A stretch of DNA of 64,000 nt from JAJDYQ01 sp965214035 (GTDB taxonomy: Bacteria > Pseudomonadota > Gammaproteobacteria > JAJDYQ01), in assembly GCA_965214035.1 (NCBI GenBank), contig OZ243932.1, positions 2,170,001 to 2,234,000 of the forward strand, read 5' to 3'. A model generated the notes under the pieces. The model saw only the letters and a program-made list of their open reading frames with translations, made no database searches and was not told the DNA's origin. The position numbers were made by a program, and so were the translations under genes. Positions within the stretch are counted from its first letter, which is position 1. Every line of letters begins with the position of its first letter. Shown here piece after piece: positions 18,979 to 28,233 of this stretch.

Positions 18979-19062
18979 GGTCTGCTCCTGTCATGTGTTG
19001 GAACCTGAGTATAGCTCTGTGGGGATGTCAGTCACAAGTTCCCCCTTTCTGCAAGGCTGGAG

Positions 19063-19704
19063 TCAGTTGATAATGACCAGCGAGTTTTCGTCAACCCGAT
19101 CATAAAGATCAATAACATCATGATTTAGCATACGTATGCAGCCATGGGAGACCGGTTGACCGATGCGACCCTCCTCATTGGTGCCATGTATGTAGATATA
19201 GCGCCCGTATGAATCGACCTGTCCACCCAGGTTGATGCCGGGTTCTTCGCCTTTTAGTCGCATAATCCGGCTGGTAATCAGGTCAAGGCCCGTATCGATA
19301 TCCGTTAATTCGATACGGGCATATTCATCGGTTGGTTGTCGACCACGAAACACCGTATTCGGTTGTGCTCCAGAACCAATTTTTCGGGCAATCCGGTGTA
19401 TCCCGGCAGGCGTTTTAAATGATTCCTTTTCGTTGCCAAGGCCATTTGCGGCCGTGGAGATGATATAGGTCCGCAGCAATTCTTTGTCCTGCCAAAGCTC
19501 CAGGGTCTGGCTGGTTGAATCAACGTACAACACTGTCCCGGATAAATCAGAAATTCCCAGTTTTGTCAGACGTTCCTGAAAAAAGTTTAGTCTGACGTGC
19601 AGTTCAATATTGCTCATTTTGCTGGATTCGATGGCCAGAGTGCCAGTGCTCATGGCGATGGCTGCGGCGGCGACACTCTTCAGAAAAATTCTTTTGTCCG
19701 TCAT
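19063..19704 (-). CDS. L,D-transpeptidase (YkuD family)
   Basis: A 213-residue exported protein. A short hydrophobic N-terminus (SVAAAAIAMSTGTLAIE) is followed by a YkuD catalytic domain with the motif HGTNEEGRIGQPVSHGCIRM near residues 173-192, including the active Cys in SHGCIRM. YkuD enzymes form 3-3 cross-links in peptidoglycan or attach proteins to it. Which of these applies here cannot be told. No LysM or peptidoglycan-binding domain is present. The 240 bases upstream hold no further gene. Confidence 0.91.
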   Translation of the reverse strand: MTDKRIFLKSVAAAAIAMSTGTLAIESSKMSNIELHVRLNFFQERLTKLGISDLSGTVLYVDSTSQTLELWQDKELLRTYIISTAANGLGNEKESFKTPAGIHRIARKIGSGAQPNTVFRGRQPTDEYARIELTDIDTGLDLITSRIMRLKGEEPGINLGGQVDSYGRYIYIHGTNEEGRIGQPVSHGCIRMLNHDVIDLYDRVDENSLVIIN

Positions 19705-19947
19705 TAAGGGTCTCGTCTCAAGACTTGGGCATGACAGCCGACAGGTAGTCCGCTATCAGCCTAGCACAAAGGGCCGCAACAGTCCTTCTTTCTGTCATCG
19801 GTCAGAAATTCAATCTGTTGGTGGCTCAACGGTTGCCCATATGCCTGGACATGCCTATGCTGTGCCTGCAACAGGAAGATTCTGTTTGGTTCAGGATTTC
19901 CTGCGTTCAAGTCAGATAATTTTATCAATGAGGAGCCCTTACAAACC

Positions 19948-20607
19948 GTGGATTTAGAACTTATCAGCTTCAAGCTATGTCCGTTTGTGCAATCATCTGT
20001 CATCACTCTGCTGCATAAGCAGGTGGGCTACCGTATCACCTATATCGATATCAGTGACCCGCCCGCGTGGTTTGATGAGATTTCACCCACCGGTCAGGTG
20101 CCGTTAGTGCGCATCGATAATGATAGCATTCTCTTTGAATCTGCCGTCATCAATGAGTTTCTGGATGAAGTCACCGGCGGGGGCATGATGCCATCTGAGC
20201 CTCTCATCAAGGCCCAAAATCGCGCCTGGACCCAATTCTGCGGTTCTATACTGGCGGACGCGCGGGACCTGGCTGGAGCGAAAGACGAAAACTCCCTGCA
20301 GGATAAGGAGTACGACATCCATGAAAAACTTGGCCGAATTGAAGCGTTGAAGACTGACGAGGACTTTTTCAATGGCGACGAAATGAACCTTATAGACACT
20401 CTGTACGCCGCGTTGTTTATGAGATTGGACCTCTTAAGGCCGGCTGTAAATTTACTCGGTATGGAGCAATACCCGGGATTGAGCCGCTGGAGCGAAAATC
20501 TGCTGCGACTTGATGCGGTGCAAAGGTCGGTCGTTACTGATTTTAATGATATTTACCGTCGCATGTTCAAGGCACAGGGTGGCATATTGGCGGCGCGTCT
20601 GCCGTAA
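19948..20607 (+). CDS. Glutathione S-transferase family protein
   Basis: A 219-residue GST fold. The N-terminal thioredoxin-like part has ISFKLCPFVQSS near residues 5-16 and the cis-Pro and glutathione-binding segment GQVPLVRIDNDSILFESAVI near residues 50-69. The C-terminal half is all helical. The Cys in KLCPF suggests an omega- or beta-like class. The GTG start at 19948 has AGGAG upstream. The substrate is unknown and the neighbours give no clear hint. Confidence 0.9.
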   Translation: MDLELISFKLCPFVQSSVITLLHKQVGYRITYIDISDPPAWFDEISPTGQVPLVRIDNDSILFESAVINEFLDEVTGGGMMPSEPLIKAQNRAWTQFCGSILADARDLAGAKDENSLQDKEYDIHEKLGRIEALKTDEDFFNGDEMNLIDTLYAALFMRLDLLRPAVNLLGMEQYPGLSRWSENLLRLDAVQRSVVTDFNDIYRRMFKAQGGILAARLP

Positions 20608-20718
20608 ATTCGGGGTACCAGATAAGCCGGATAACAGGGCACCATATCAATTGCCACTGGCTTGATTTATGGTTTATACTGGGATTCAATGGAGCTTGGA
20701 TACAAAAGGAGTAAAATT

Positions 20719-21198
20719 GTGAATATCAAAGTATTGTCAGTTGGTCTTGTCATGCTGCTGATGCCCCTTTATGGGCAGGTGCTGCTGGCTGAAGATTACG
20801 GTAAGCAGAAAGTCGTCTATCACATTAACTATGATGATCCCAGAAAACAGGCTGGGGCGTTACGTAATATACAGAATCATATTAATGCAGTGGGTGCTGA
20901 AAACCTTACCCTGAAGGTGGTGCTGCATGGAAATGGTCTGGCGTTGTTGCTGGAGCCTGATGCTCTCGGTAAATCTACAAAATTCAAGCATGCAAACGCG
21001 AATGATAAAATGACTGCCCGGGTCGATGGACTAAAAAATCAGGGAGTGGAGTTTAATGTTTGCGCGAATACGGTCCGTGGTCGCAAGGTTGATCTGGAAA
21101 ACGATCTATATGATGTCAGTCAGTCCGATATCGTTCCCAGTGGGGTGGCGGAGGTGGCCCATTTACAGGCGCAGGGCTATACTTACATCAAGCCCTGA
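20719..21198 (+). CDS. Exported DsrE-family protein
   Basis: From the GTG at 20719, which has AAAGGAGT 8 bases before it, the product is about 159 residues with a signal peptide (LSVGLVMLLMPLYGQVLLA). The rest looks like a DsrE/DsrF-type fold: VVYHINYDDPRKQ, then LKVVLHGNGLALLL, a single Cys in VEFNVCANTVRG, and the C-terminal VAHLQAQGYTYIKP. Related periplasmic proteins occur near sulfur and thiol redox genes. Its reaction is unknown; the single conserved Cys could be the reactive residue. Confidence 0.82.
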   Translation: MNIKVLSVGLVMLLMPLYGQVLLAEDYGKQKVVYHINYDDPRKQAGALRNIQNHINAVGAENLTLKVVLHGNGLALLLEPDALGKSTKFKHANANDKMTARVDGLKNQGVEFNVCANTVRGRKVDLENDLYDVSQSDIVPSGVAEVAHLQAQGYTYIKP

Positions 21199-21235
21199 AT
21201 GCCTGTAAAGGTGTTTCTGGATGATCATTTGGCAG

Positions 21236-21835
21236 TCAGGAGTTTGTCTCGATTGCTAGCTGCTTCACCAGGGCTGCCAGATGTTTGCCGCCTTTTATGC
21301 AAAGCTGTTTTTCATCCTCGCTGATCGGGTATTCGTTACGGCTGCCGGTAACTCGGCTGGCACCATAGGGGGTGCCGCCGCTTTGGGTCTGGTTCAGTTC
21401 TGTCATGGTATAGGGCAGTCCGCTGATAATCATGCCGTGATGTAGCAGTGGCAGCATCATGCTGGTCAATGTAGTTTCCTGGCCGCCGTGCATGGAGGCG
21501 GTTGAGGTAAAAACCATAGCCGGCTTATTAACCAGCCCCCCTTCTATCCACAGTGCTGTTGTACCTTCCAGAAAATATTTGAGTGGTGCGGCCATGTTGC
21601 CAAAACGTGTCGGACTGCCCAGTGCGAGGCCCTGGCAGTGGCGCAGGTCGTCGGTAGTGGCATACGGGTCACCCTGAGAAGGAATATCATCTTGTACCGC
21701 CTCACAGACGGCCGAAATCTCCGGGACGGTACGCACCGTCGCCTCTATATGGCTTTCCTCAACGCCACGAGCAATCAGTCTGGCCATTTCCTGCGTTGAA
21801 CCGTGTCTGGAATAATAAAGTATCAATATTGTCAT
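21236..21835 (-). CDS. wrbA: NAD(P)H:quinone oxidoreductase, WrbA type
   Basis: A 199-residue flavodoxin-like protein. The FMN phosphate loop is YYSRHGSTQEMA near residues 7-18 and the segment LGSPTRFGNMAAPLKYFLEGT near residues 72-92 is diagnostic of WrbA. The enzyme reduces quinones by two electrons with NAD(P)H as donor. It stands alone between the DsrE-like and DUF1223 genes. Confidence 0.93.
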   Translation of the reverse strand: MTILILYYSRHGSTQEMARLIARGVEESHIEATVRTVPEISAVCEAVQDDIPSQGDPYATTDDLRHCQGLALGSPTRFGNMAAPLKYFLEGTTALWIEGGLVNKPAMVFTSTASMHGGQETTLTSMMLPLLHHGMIISGLPYTMTELNQTQSGGTPYGASRVTGSRNEYPISEDEKQLCIKGGKHLAALVKQLAIETNS

Positions 21836-21914
21836 AATATGCGTTCGCCAATAATGGCTGGCCTGAACTCTGTATCAGTTTATCAGTCTTAGGGACAGCA
21901 GAGTGGAGGAACAA

Positions 21915-22679
21915 ATGGTCTGGCGACACAAAATACTGAAAACAGGCATTCTAATGCTTTTGTTGCAGGGTAATGTCATGGCGGATACCGAACTGGAATT
22001 TTCCAGTGGTGACCGGCAGGTGATGTTAATCGAGCTTTTCACTTCTCAGGGTTGCAGCAGTTGCCCGCCTGCGGACAGGTGGTTGCATAAATTTGTTGGC
22101 AGCCGCGAGCTATGGCAAGAAGTTGTTCCTGTCGCCTATCATGTCGATTACTGGGACTATCTTGGCTGGCGGGATGTCTATGCATCAAATGATTACTCAA
22201 AGCGCCAGCGCCAGCATCGTCTTTTGGGTAATATCAGCGCGGTTTATACGCCCGGCTTTGTGGTCAACGGTCAGGAATGGAGAGGCTGGTTCAGACGTAA
22301 ACCTCTGCCGGCAGGTAAAGAGTCTGCAGGTAATTTAAGCGCCCGTCTGCGAGACAGGCATTTGAGCGTGACCTACACAGGAGATGTCCGTGATTCGCTG
22401 ACCCTGAATGTTGCCCTGCTCGGTTTCGGTATTCAGACAGAGATAAAAGCGGGAGAAAACGGTGGTCGCAATCTGCCGTATGAATTTGTTGTCCTTGGTC
22501 ACCAGCAGCATCATGCAGATGAGGCGAGCTGGGAAGTCAAATTGCCTGAATTGCCTGAAATCAAGCTGCGATCAGGAGACAGGGCGGGGCTCGCGGTATG
22601 GGTCAGCCGAAAGGCAGATCTGTCCCCAATACAGGCCACTGGAACCTGGTTGCCGGACACTTATCTGGTGAGTAAATGA
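21915..22679 (+). CDS. DUF1223 family exported protein
   Basis: The 254-residue product starts at the ATG at 21915, preceded by GGAGG, and has a signal peptide (ILKTGILMLLLQGNVMA). The N-terminal part has a thioredoxin-like strand and the motif ELFTSQGCSSCPPADRWL, characteristic of DUF1223, with a CxxC pair. The C-terminal half is beta-rich. The function is unestablished; the CxxC and exported location suggest periplasmic thiol chemistry. It is first in a run of thioredoxin-fold genes on this strand. Confidence 0.88.
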   Translation: MVWRHKILKTGILMLLLQGNVMADTELEFSSGDRQVMLIELFTSQGCSSCPPADRWLHKFVGSRELWQEVVPVAYHVDYWDYLGWRDVYASNDYSKRQRQHRLLGNISAVYTPGFVVNGQEWRGWFRRKPLPAGKESAGNLSARLRDRHLSVTYTGDVRDSLTLNVALLGFGIQTEIKAGENGGRNLPYEFVVLGHQQHHADEASWEVKLPELPEIKLRSGDRAGLAVWVSRKADLSPIQATGTWLPDTYLVSK

Positions 22680-22722
22680 GCACGATATATTGCCTGCGGC
22701 AATAACATCATGGGCCACCAGA

Positions 22723-23229
22723 ATGAAAAGACAACATGGCTTAATAAAGGTGTTTCTTGTTTTTTTCAGCGTTGCCGGCCCGGTTTGTGCTGCGAACATT
22801 AATACGCCAGTTGTTGATTTCAGATTCAATGATCTCGATGGGAATATCCATCAGTCAGCAAACTACCGGGGCAAATGGGTTATCGTTAATTTCTGGGCAA
22901 CCTGGTGCGGTCCCTGTGTCCGGGAGATTCCCGAGCTCAATCAGTTCTACCATAAACATCGTGACCTCGGCCTGGAGATTCTCGGAGTTAATTACGAAGA
23001 ATTGACACCGGCGCAGATTGTGCTAGCATTAGATCAATTCAGGATTGATTATAAGGTGCTATATCTTGGAGAAGACCCGCGAATGTCCGAGACCATGCTC
23101 CTGAAAGGGTTGCCTACAACCTTTGTGATTTCCCCTGATTCCCGCCTCGTAAGAACCTGGACGGGGCCGGTGACACAGATCGAGCTTGAAGAATATTTAT
23201 TGCCCAGAATAAAGCGGGCAAAACAGTAA
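22723..23229 (+). CDS. TlpA/ResA-like thiol-disulfide oxidoreductase
   Basis: An exported thioredoxin-like protein of about 168 residues. A signal peptide (LIKVFLVFFSVAGPVCA) precedes an AhpC/TSA-like domain with the active site NFWATWCGPCVREIPE and the cis-Pro loop GLPTTFVIS. Such proteins reduce periplasmic disulfides, often for cytochrome c maturation. The start at 22723 is chosen for the signal peptide; an upstream in-frame start at 22690 is possible. It is followed after 23 bases by another thioredoxin-fold gene. Confidence 0.9.
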   Translation: MKRQHGLIKVFLVFFSVAGPVCAANINTPVVDFRFNDLDGNIHQSANYRGKWVIVNFWATWCGPCVREIPELNQFYHKHRDLGLEILGVNYEELTPAQIVLALDQFRIDYKVLYLGEDPRMSETMLLKGLPTTFVISPDSRLVRTWTGPVTQIELEEYLLPRIKRAKQ

Positions 23230-23252
23230 TTTGTCGGATGGATGGAGCGAAT

Positions 23253-23804
23253 ATGAAATACATGAAATTATTATCTTGTGTAGCAGGCATCCTGTCATGT
23301 GCATTGCTGTCGGTCGTATATGCCGAAACTCCGCGTGACCCATATCAGTACTTTTTCAATGAATCTTTCGGGGATTACTCGGAAGAACTGGAAAATGCCA
23401 GAGAGCAGGGCAAGCAAGGTGTTATGGTATTTTTTGAGATGGACGAATGCCCGTTCTGTCACCGCATGAAAAACACGATTATGAATCAGCCTGAAGTTCA
23501 GACATACTATCGTGAAAGATTTCTGTTGTTTTCACATGATATTGAGGGTGACATTGATATCGTTGACTTTGAAGGCAACGAGACTACACAGAAAGAGTAT
23601 GCGGTGAATGTGCATCGTGTGCGAGCTACTCCGGTAATTGCCTTTTTCGATCTGGAGGGAAATCGGGTGACGCGTTATATCGGTGCAACCAGAACCGCAC
23701 GTGAGTTTAAGTGGCTGGCTGACTATGTGGTCGATGGTCATTATAAAAATACCAGCTTCACTCGTTATAAGCGTGAAAAGAAACAGGAGTTGGATCAAAG
23801 CTGA
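23253..23804 (+). CDS. Thioredoxin-fold exported protein (SoxW-like)
   Basis: A 183-residue product with a signal peptide (LLSCVAGILSCALLSVVYA) and a thioredoxin fold. The redox motif is DECPFCHRM and the cis-Pro loop is VRATPVIAFFDLEGN. An insert between them (DIEGDIDIVDFEGNE) is typical of the SoxW/DUF255-like thioredoxins. It begins after GGAGCGA at 23240. It lies directly before a TolC-like gene, with a 43-base gap. Confidence 0.87.
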   Translation: MKYMKLLSCVAGILSCALLSVVYAETPRDPYQYFFNESFGDYSEELENAREQGKQGVMVFFEMDECPFCHRMKNTIMNQPEVQTYYRERFLLFSHDIEGDIDIVDFEGNETTQKEYAVNVHRVRATPVIAFFDLEGNRVTRYIGATRTAREFKWLADYVVDGHYKNTSFTRYKREKKQELDQS

Positions 23805-23847
23805 CAGGCGTCCACCCGGGTCTGGCCAGTGTTGTCTGGATAACATC

Positions 23848-25194
23848 ATGTATCTGCGCAGAGGCCATATATTGTCTGTGATGCTGGCATATGCCGTAAT
23901 GGCTTCCGGGTTGCTGAATGCAGCGGACACACGATCCATCCCGGACCCTCTGAGCCTGCAACAGGCCATAGACCTTATCGATGATCAGCACCCTGCCTTG
24001 TTGCGCGATAAGTTATTGCTGGATCAGTCCAAAAATATGGCGCATGAAGCCAGAGAGCACGGCAGCCTGAATGTCGAGCTGGATGGCAGAATGCGCTGGT
24101 ACGAGGCGGGCAGTTCGCGGTTTGCGGCCGGGGAGCATGACGATCACAGACTTCGGCTGATCGTAAGCAAGCCTCTGTATGATGGTGGCTATGGCGATTC
24201 ATTGGCCGAGTCAGCCGAGCAGAACCGGAAAGCGGCTGAACTACAGATTGCGGATAACCGCAGCCTATATACCATCACGGTAATGCAAAAGTTTTTTGAC
24301 ATCATACTCGCCGATATTGAGGCTGCTCGTGATAATGAGGATATGGCAATCAGGTTTGTGAAGTTTGATCGCGGGCAGGATCATCATGAGCTTGGTAAAA
24401 TATCCGACGTGGATTTACTGGAGCTGGAAAACACCTTTCAGGAAGCCCGTCTTCGAGTGATTGAAAGCGAAGGCCGGGTGCGCAGCACACGACAGGCGTT
24501 GGCTCTGGTGCTCAATCGGCCCGGGCAGCAACCCTCATTGCTATCCCGGCCCGAACTCGATGTCAATAATCGCAGATTGCTGGAGTTCGATATGTTGGTT
24601 GAGAAAGCCTCGAAAAATAACCGGCAACTGGCAGCCCTTGATTTTGAATTACTATCGGCGAGAGCGGAAGTAGAGGTCGCTCGATCTTCCTATCGCCCGG
24701 ATATTTTAGCGATAGTTGAGCGCGGCGAATACTCAAGAGATCTGGGCAGCCATGACAAATGGCGGGCCGGACTGGAGGTGTCCTGGCCGCTTTACAGCGG
24801 TGGTCGACAGGAAGTGGCCATCGACAAGGCGCAGCTCAAGGTGAATAAAATTCTATACCAACGCCAACAGCTGGGGCTCGACATACGCCAGAAGGCCAGA
24901 GAACTGGCTGAAAAATTTGCCCTGTTGAATGCCCGGCGGCAGGCAAGTGACGTATTTTCCGATTATCGCGAACTGTATATGGACCGCTCCAGGGCGTTGT
25001 ACGAACTGGAGGTCAGAACCGACCTTGGGGATGCGATGACCCAGGTATCCGAATCTCAATTACGCGATGCCGAACAAACCTTTGAAATGGCCCTTGTATT
25101 GGCCCAGCTAAACCATCTGATTGGTGAAGACGATGTAATGAATTGGGACGCAGTCACCCAAAAAACAGAGACTCCGCCACAGACTGGTGAATAA
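23848..25194 (+). CDS. TolC-family outer membrane efflux protein
   Basis: The chosen start at 23848 gives a signal peptide (ILSVMLAYAVMASGLLNA) and a mature protein of about 430 residues made of two long-helix repeats, as in TolC. The segments SLQQAIDLIDDQHPALL and RRQASDVFSDYRELYMDRS are typical helix stretches; SWPLYSGGRQEVAIDKA is the usual strand-to-helix transition. It forms a trimeric channel across the outer membrane for a secretion or efflux pump. An adaptor gene follows at once, but no inner-membrane pump is present. Confidence 0.88.
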   Translation: MYLRRGHILSVMLAYAVMASGLLNAADTRSIPDPLSLQQAIDLIDDQHPALLRDKLLLDQSKNMAHEAREHGSLNVELDGRMRWYEAGSSRFAAGEHDDHRLRLIVSKPLYDGGYGDSLAESAEQNRKAAELQIADNRSLYTITVMQKFFDIILADIEAARDNEDMAIRFVKFDRGQDHHELGKISDVDLLELENTFQEARLRVIESEGRVRSTRQALALVLNRPGQQPSLLSRPELDVNNRRLLEFDMLVEKASKNNRQLAALDFELLSARAEVEVARSSYRPDILAIVERGEYSRDLGSHDKWRAGLEVSWPLYSGGRQEVAIDKAQLKVNKILYQRQQLGLDIRQKARELAEKFALLNARRQASDVFSDYRELYMDRSRALYELEVRTDLGDAMTQVSESQLRDAEQTFEMALVLAQLNHLIGEDDVMNWDAVTQKTETPPQTGE

Positions 25195-25206
25195 AGGAGA
25201 GAAACC

Positions 25207-25959
25207 ATGTGCAATAAAGCTGTCTTTTATTTACTGCTACCTGTCTTGATGGTGGCGTCATCAATAGTGCAAGCCGCCGGTGAAGCAGATGGTGTTTTGC
25301 AGTGGGAACAAAAAACGTCATTATCTCTACCGGTATCGGGCGTTGTTAAAACAATAAACGTCACTCCCGGCCAGAGAGTTTCAAAAGGCACTGTCCTGTT
25401 AACGTTGGATAAACGGCCTTTCCAATATCAACTACAATCTGTGAAATCCCGTATGGCGCAGTATGAGCCTGGTCGTGATGAGGCCCGAAACGAACTGGAG
25501 CGTGCCGAAGAGCTTTATGAGCGGACAGTCCTGTCTCAGGTGGAACTGGACCAGGCAGAAATGAATTTTGCCGAAAAAAATGCACGCTATCTTGAGGCCG
25601 AAGCCAGTGTTGATAAGGCAGAACTGGATCTGGAACATGCCGAACTGAAGGCACCATTTGATCTGATTGTTCTGAAAAATCATGTGGTAGCCGGGCAAAC
25701 GGTTATCAATCGGTTACAGGCTACTCCCTTGATTACTGTGGCAGGCGGACAATTGATGGCCGTCATGTTGTTACCTCCGGGAAATAATACGGGCCTGAAG
25801 ATTGGCAGTGATGTCGATATCAGTATTGCAGGTAAGACTCATTCTGGAAAAGTGAAGGTTATTGACTACGAACCAAGCGCTGGTGTGGCTAGAATCGTCA
25901 TTCTTATTGATGATCAACCGAATGCAGCTGTTGGCCAGCTTGTGCGCATTACATGGTAA
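25207..25959 (+). CDS. Periplasmic adaptor (HlyD/RND membrane-fusion type)
   Basis: A short 250-residue adaptor. A signal peptide (LLLPVLMVASSIVQAA) is followed by half of the lipoyl domain (LPVSGVVKTINVTPGQRVSKG), a coiled-coil hairpin (about residues 75-140), the returning lipoyl strand (LKAPFDLIVLKNHVVAGQTV) and a beta barrel. This links an inner-membrane transporter to a TolC-type channel. It is shorter than most (about 350-400) and lacks the final domain. It overlaps the acylphosphatase gene by 7 bases. Confidence 0.88.
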   Translation: MCNKAVFYLLLPVLMVASSIVQAAGEADGVLQWEQKTSLSLPVSGVVKTINVTPGQRVSKGTVLLTLDKRPFQYQLQSVKSRMAQYEPGRDEARNELERAEELYERTVLSQVELDQAEMNFAEKNARYLEAEASVDKAELDLEHAELKAPFDLIVLKNHVVAGQTVINRLQATPLITVAGGQLMAVMLLPPGNNTGLKIGSDVDISIAGKTHSGKVKVIDYEPSAGVARIVILIDDQPNAAVGQLVRITW

Positions 25960-26228
25960 TAATCACAAAGCGATGTGTAATTTCCGGCCATGTGCAGGGA
26001 GTTTCCTATCGTGCCTCGGCCTACCAAAAAGCACGGGAAATTGGTGTTAGCGGTTGGGTAAAAAACTTATCTAATGGCACGGTTGAGTGCCTGATACAGG
26101 GGAATAAAGACCAGATAGCGAAAATGATGTGCTGGCTTCAGACAGGGCCGGTGCTGTCAAAAGTAACTGGCGTTCAGTGCTATGATGAGAAACCTGCTGA
26201 CATGGACGATTTCGGGGTGACTCGATAA
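25953..26228 (+). CDS. Acylphosphatase
   Basis: A 91-residue acylphosphatase, which hydrolyses carboxyl-phosphate bonds. The phosphate-binding loop with the catalytic Arg is ISGHVQGVSYRASAYQKA and the catalytic Asn is in VSGWVKNLSNGTVE. The usual Phe in VxFR is replaced by Tyr. It overlaps the adaptor gene and stops one base before the GspE-like start, suggesting translational coupling of unrelated functions. Confidence 0.93.
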   Translation: MVIITKRCVISGHVQGVSYRASAYQKAREIGVSGWVKNLSNGTVECLIQGNKDQIAKMMCWLQTGPVLSKVTGVQCYDEKPADMDDFGVTR

Positions 26229-26229
26229 T

Positions 26230-28011
26230 ATGGCCAAATTCGGATTGACACTGGAAAATAAGGAAGACCGGAAACTGGAGCTTCCTGATCTTCTGGCTGC
26301 AATGCAGGCAGACAGACTGATTTCACGAGAACAGCAACAGCAACTAAACAGCAGCGTGCGACCAAAAGATTTGGAGTCAACCCACCCGATCACCCTTATT
26401 GCGGCACAAGCATGGCAGGACGGAAGAGATGGCGGCCTCCTGCATGAAGAAGCCATATCACGCTGGTTGGCACAGATACTGGGATTGGAGTACTTGCGGA
26501 TTGATCCGTTGAAAACCGATGTCCAGACAGTGACATCGCTGGTGTCATATGCCTACATATCGAAACGCTCCATACTGCCTGTTAATGTTAATGGCAATCT
26601 GGCCGTTTTTGCTACATCTCAGCCGCTACAACAGATATGGCAATCCGACCTGTCAGCAATGATAGGAAAAGAAATACGGGTTGAAATCACATCACCCTCC
26701 GATCTCGACAAATACTCGCTCGAGTTTTATGCCCTGGCCCGCTCTGTCAACAAGGCGGGCAAGGATGCGGTGATTAATGTTCCTGGTGTCAATAATCTCG
26801 AACAACTGGTGCAGCTTGGGCAATCCGGCAATCTGGATGCCAACGACCGGCATATTGTCCATGTTGTAGATTGGCTAATGCAGTTTGCTTTTGACCAGCG
26901 TGCCAGTGACATACATCTTGAGCCGCGGCGCGATATGAGTAATGTCAGGTTCCGCATTGATGGTATGTTACACAAGGTTTACGAAGTGCCAACTGCGATC
27001 ATGACGGCAATTATCAGCCGCATCAAGTCCTTGGGTGGAATGGACATCATTGACAGACGTCACCCGCAGGATGGCCGTGTAAAAACTCGCACACCCAAGG
27101 GCAATGAAGTGGAGCTTCGATTGTCCACTTTACCAACGGCATTCGGTGAGAAAATGGTGATGAGAATTTTTGATCCGGATGTGCTGGTGAAAAATTTTTC
27201 AGAGCTTGGTCTGTCCAGTACCGACAAGCGGCAATGGGTCGATATGATTGAACAGTCCAATGGCCTTATTCTTGTGACAGGGCCGACGGGTTCTGGCAAA
27301 ACAACCACATTGTACTCGACACTGAAACGTATCTCTAGGCCGGAAGTAAATGTTTGCACGATTGAAGACCCGATAGAGCTGCTTGAAACACAATTCAATC
27401 AGATGCAGGTCAACTCGGCCATAAATCTGAGTTTTTCAGATGGCGTAAAAGCCCTGTTGAGACAGGACCCCGATGTCATTATGATTGGTGAAATACGCGA
27501 TCTTGAGACCGCCGAGATGGCGATACAATCGTCGCTGACCGGACACCTCGTGCTGAGTACGCTGCATACCAATGATGCCGTGTCAACAATATCAAGGCTT
27601 ATGGAGATTGGGCTGCCAGACTATCTGCTCCGCTCAACTCTGCTCGGTGTGGTTGCGCAAAGATTGCTGAGAACGCTCTGCCCGCACTGCCAGCAAACCG
27701 GAGTAATCAATGAATCAATCTGGAAGCAGCTAACGTGGCCGCTGAAAATCAAACTGCCGGATAAAATCAATCAGGCAGGAGGCTGTCTGGAATGTCGCAA
27801 CACAGGATATCTTGGCCGGGTTGGCATTTATGAAATGCTCAAAGCCACCCCAAAGTTCAAAGATATAATCCGTGCAGATACGGAGCATCAGGCCCTGTTT
27901 GAAACAGCCGTTCGGGAAGGCATGATTCCTCTGAATGTCAATGGTGCCATGAAAGTTGCTGCCGGAGTAACAACACCGGAAGAAGTGTTCAGAGTGGTAA
28001 GCATCGCCTGA
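26230..28011 (+). CDS. GspE/PilB-family secretion ATPase
   Basis: A 593-residue cytoplasmic ATPase of the type II secretion/type IV pilus family. The N-terminal GspE domain is at about residues 1-160. The motor has Walker A GPTGSGKTTTLYS near residue 355, the Asp box, Walker B ALLRQDPDVIMIGEIRD and the His box GHLVLSTLHTNDA. A zinc-finger pair, CPHC then CLEC, lies near residue 490. No other gsp or pil gene is in the window, so it is a stand-alone gene here. It could be a PilB-like motor whose partners lie elsewhere. Confidence 0.93.
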   Translation: MAKFGLTLENKEDRKLELPDLLAAMQADRLISREQQQQLNSSVRPKDLESTHPITLIAAQAWQDGRDGGLLHEEAISRWLAQILGLEYLRIDPLKTDVQTVTSLVSYAYISKRSILPVNVNGNLAVFATSQPLQQIWQSDLSAMIGKEIRVEITSPSDLDKYSLEFYALARSVNKAGKDAVINVPGVNNLEQLVQLGQSGNLDANDRHIVHVVDWLMQFAFDQRASDIHLEPRRDMSNVRFRIDGMLHKVYEVPTAIMTAIISRIKSLGGMDIIDRRHPQDGRVKTRTPKGNEVELRLSTLPTAFGEKMVMRIFDPDVLVKNFSELGLSSTDKRQWVDMIEQSNGLILVTGPTGSGKTTTLYSTLKRISRPEVNVCTIEDPIELLETQFNQMQVNSAINLSFSDGVKALLRQDPDVIMIGEIRDLETAEMAIQSSLTGHLVLSTLHTNDAVSTISRLMEIGLPDYLLRSTLLGVVAQRLLRTLCPHCQQTGVINESIWKQLTWPLKIKLPDKINQAGGCLECRNTGYLGRVGIYEMLKATPKFKDIIRADTEHQALFETAVREGMIPLNVNGAMKVAAGVTTPEEVFRVVSIA

Positions 28012-28233
28012 ATGATCAACTTTGATTCCCGATATAAGCAGCTCCACTTGATGAAGAGCTGACCAGACAAGTACAGCTAATCGAGATCAGACCCTCTTCT
28101 TCGAGCTGCCGGAGGCGCACCATCATGGAGGTGTTCGCACTCATGCTACTGCCACTCTGTCAAGAGGGCAGATCAGAAATGGAAGATGTGATCTTTTCGA
28201 GGGGCTTTACAAATATCGACTCGCTCCACAAGA

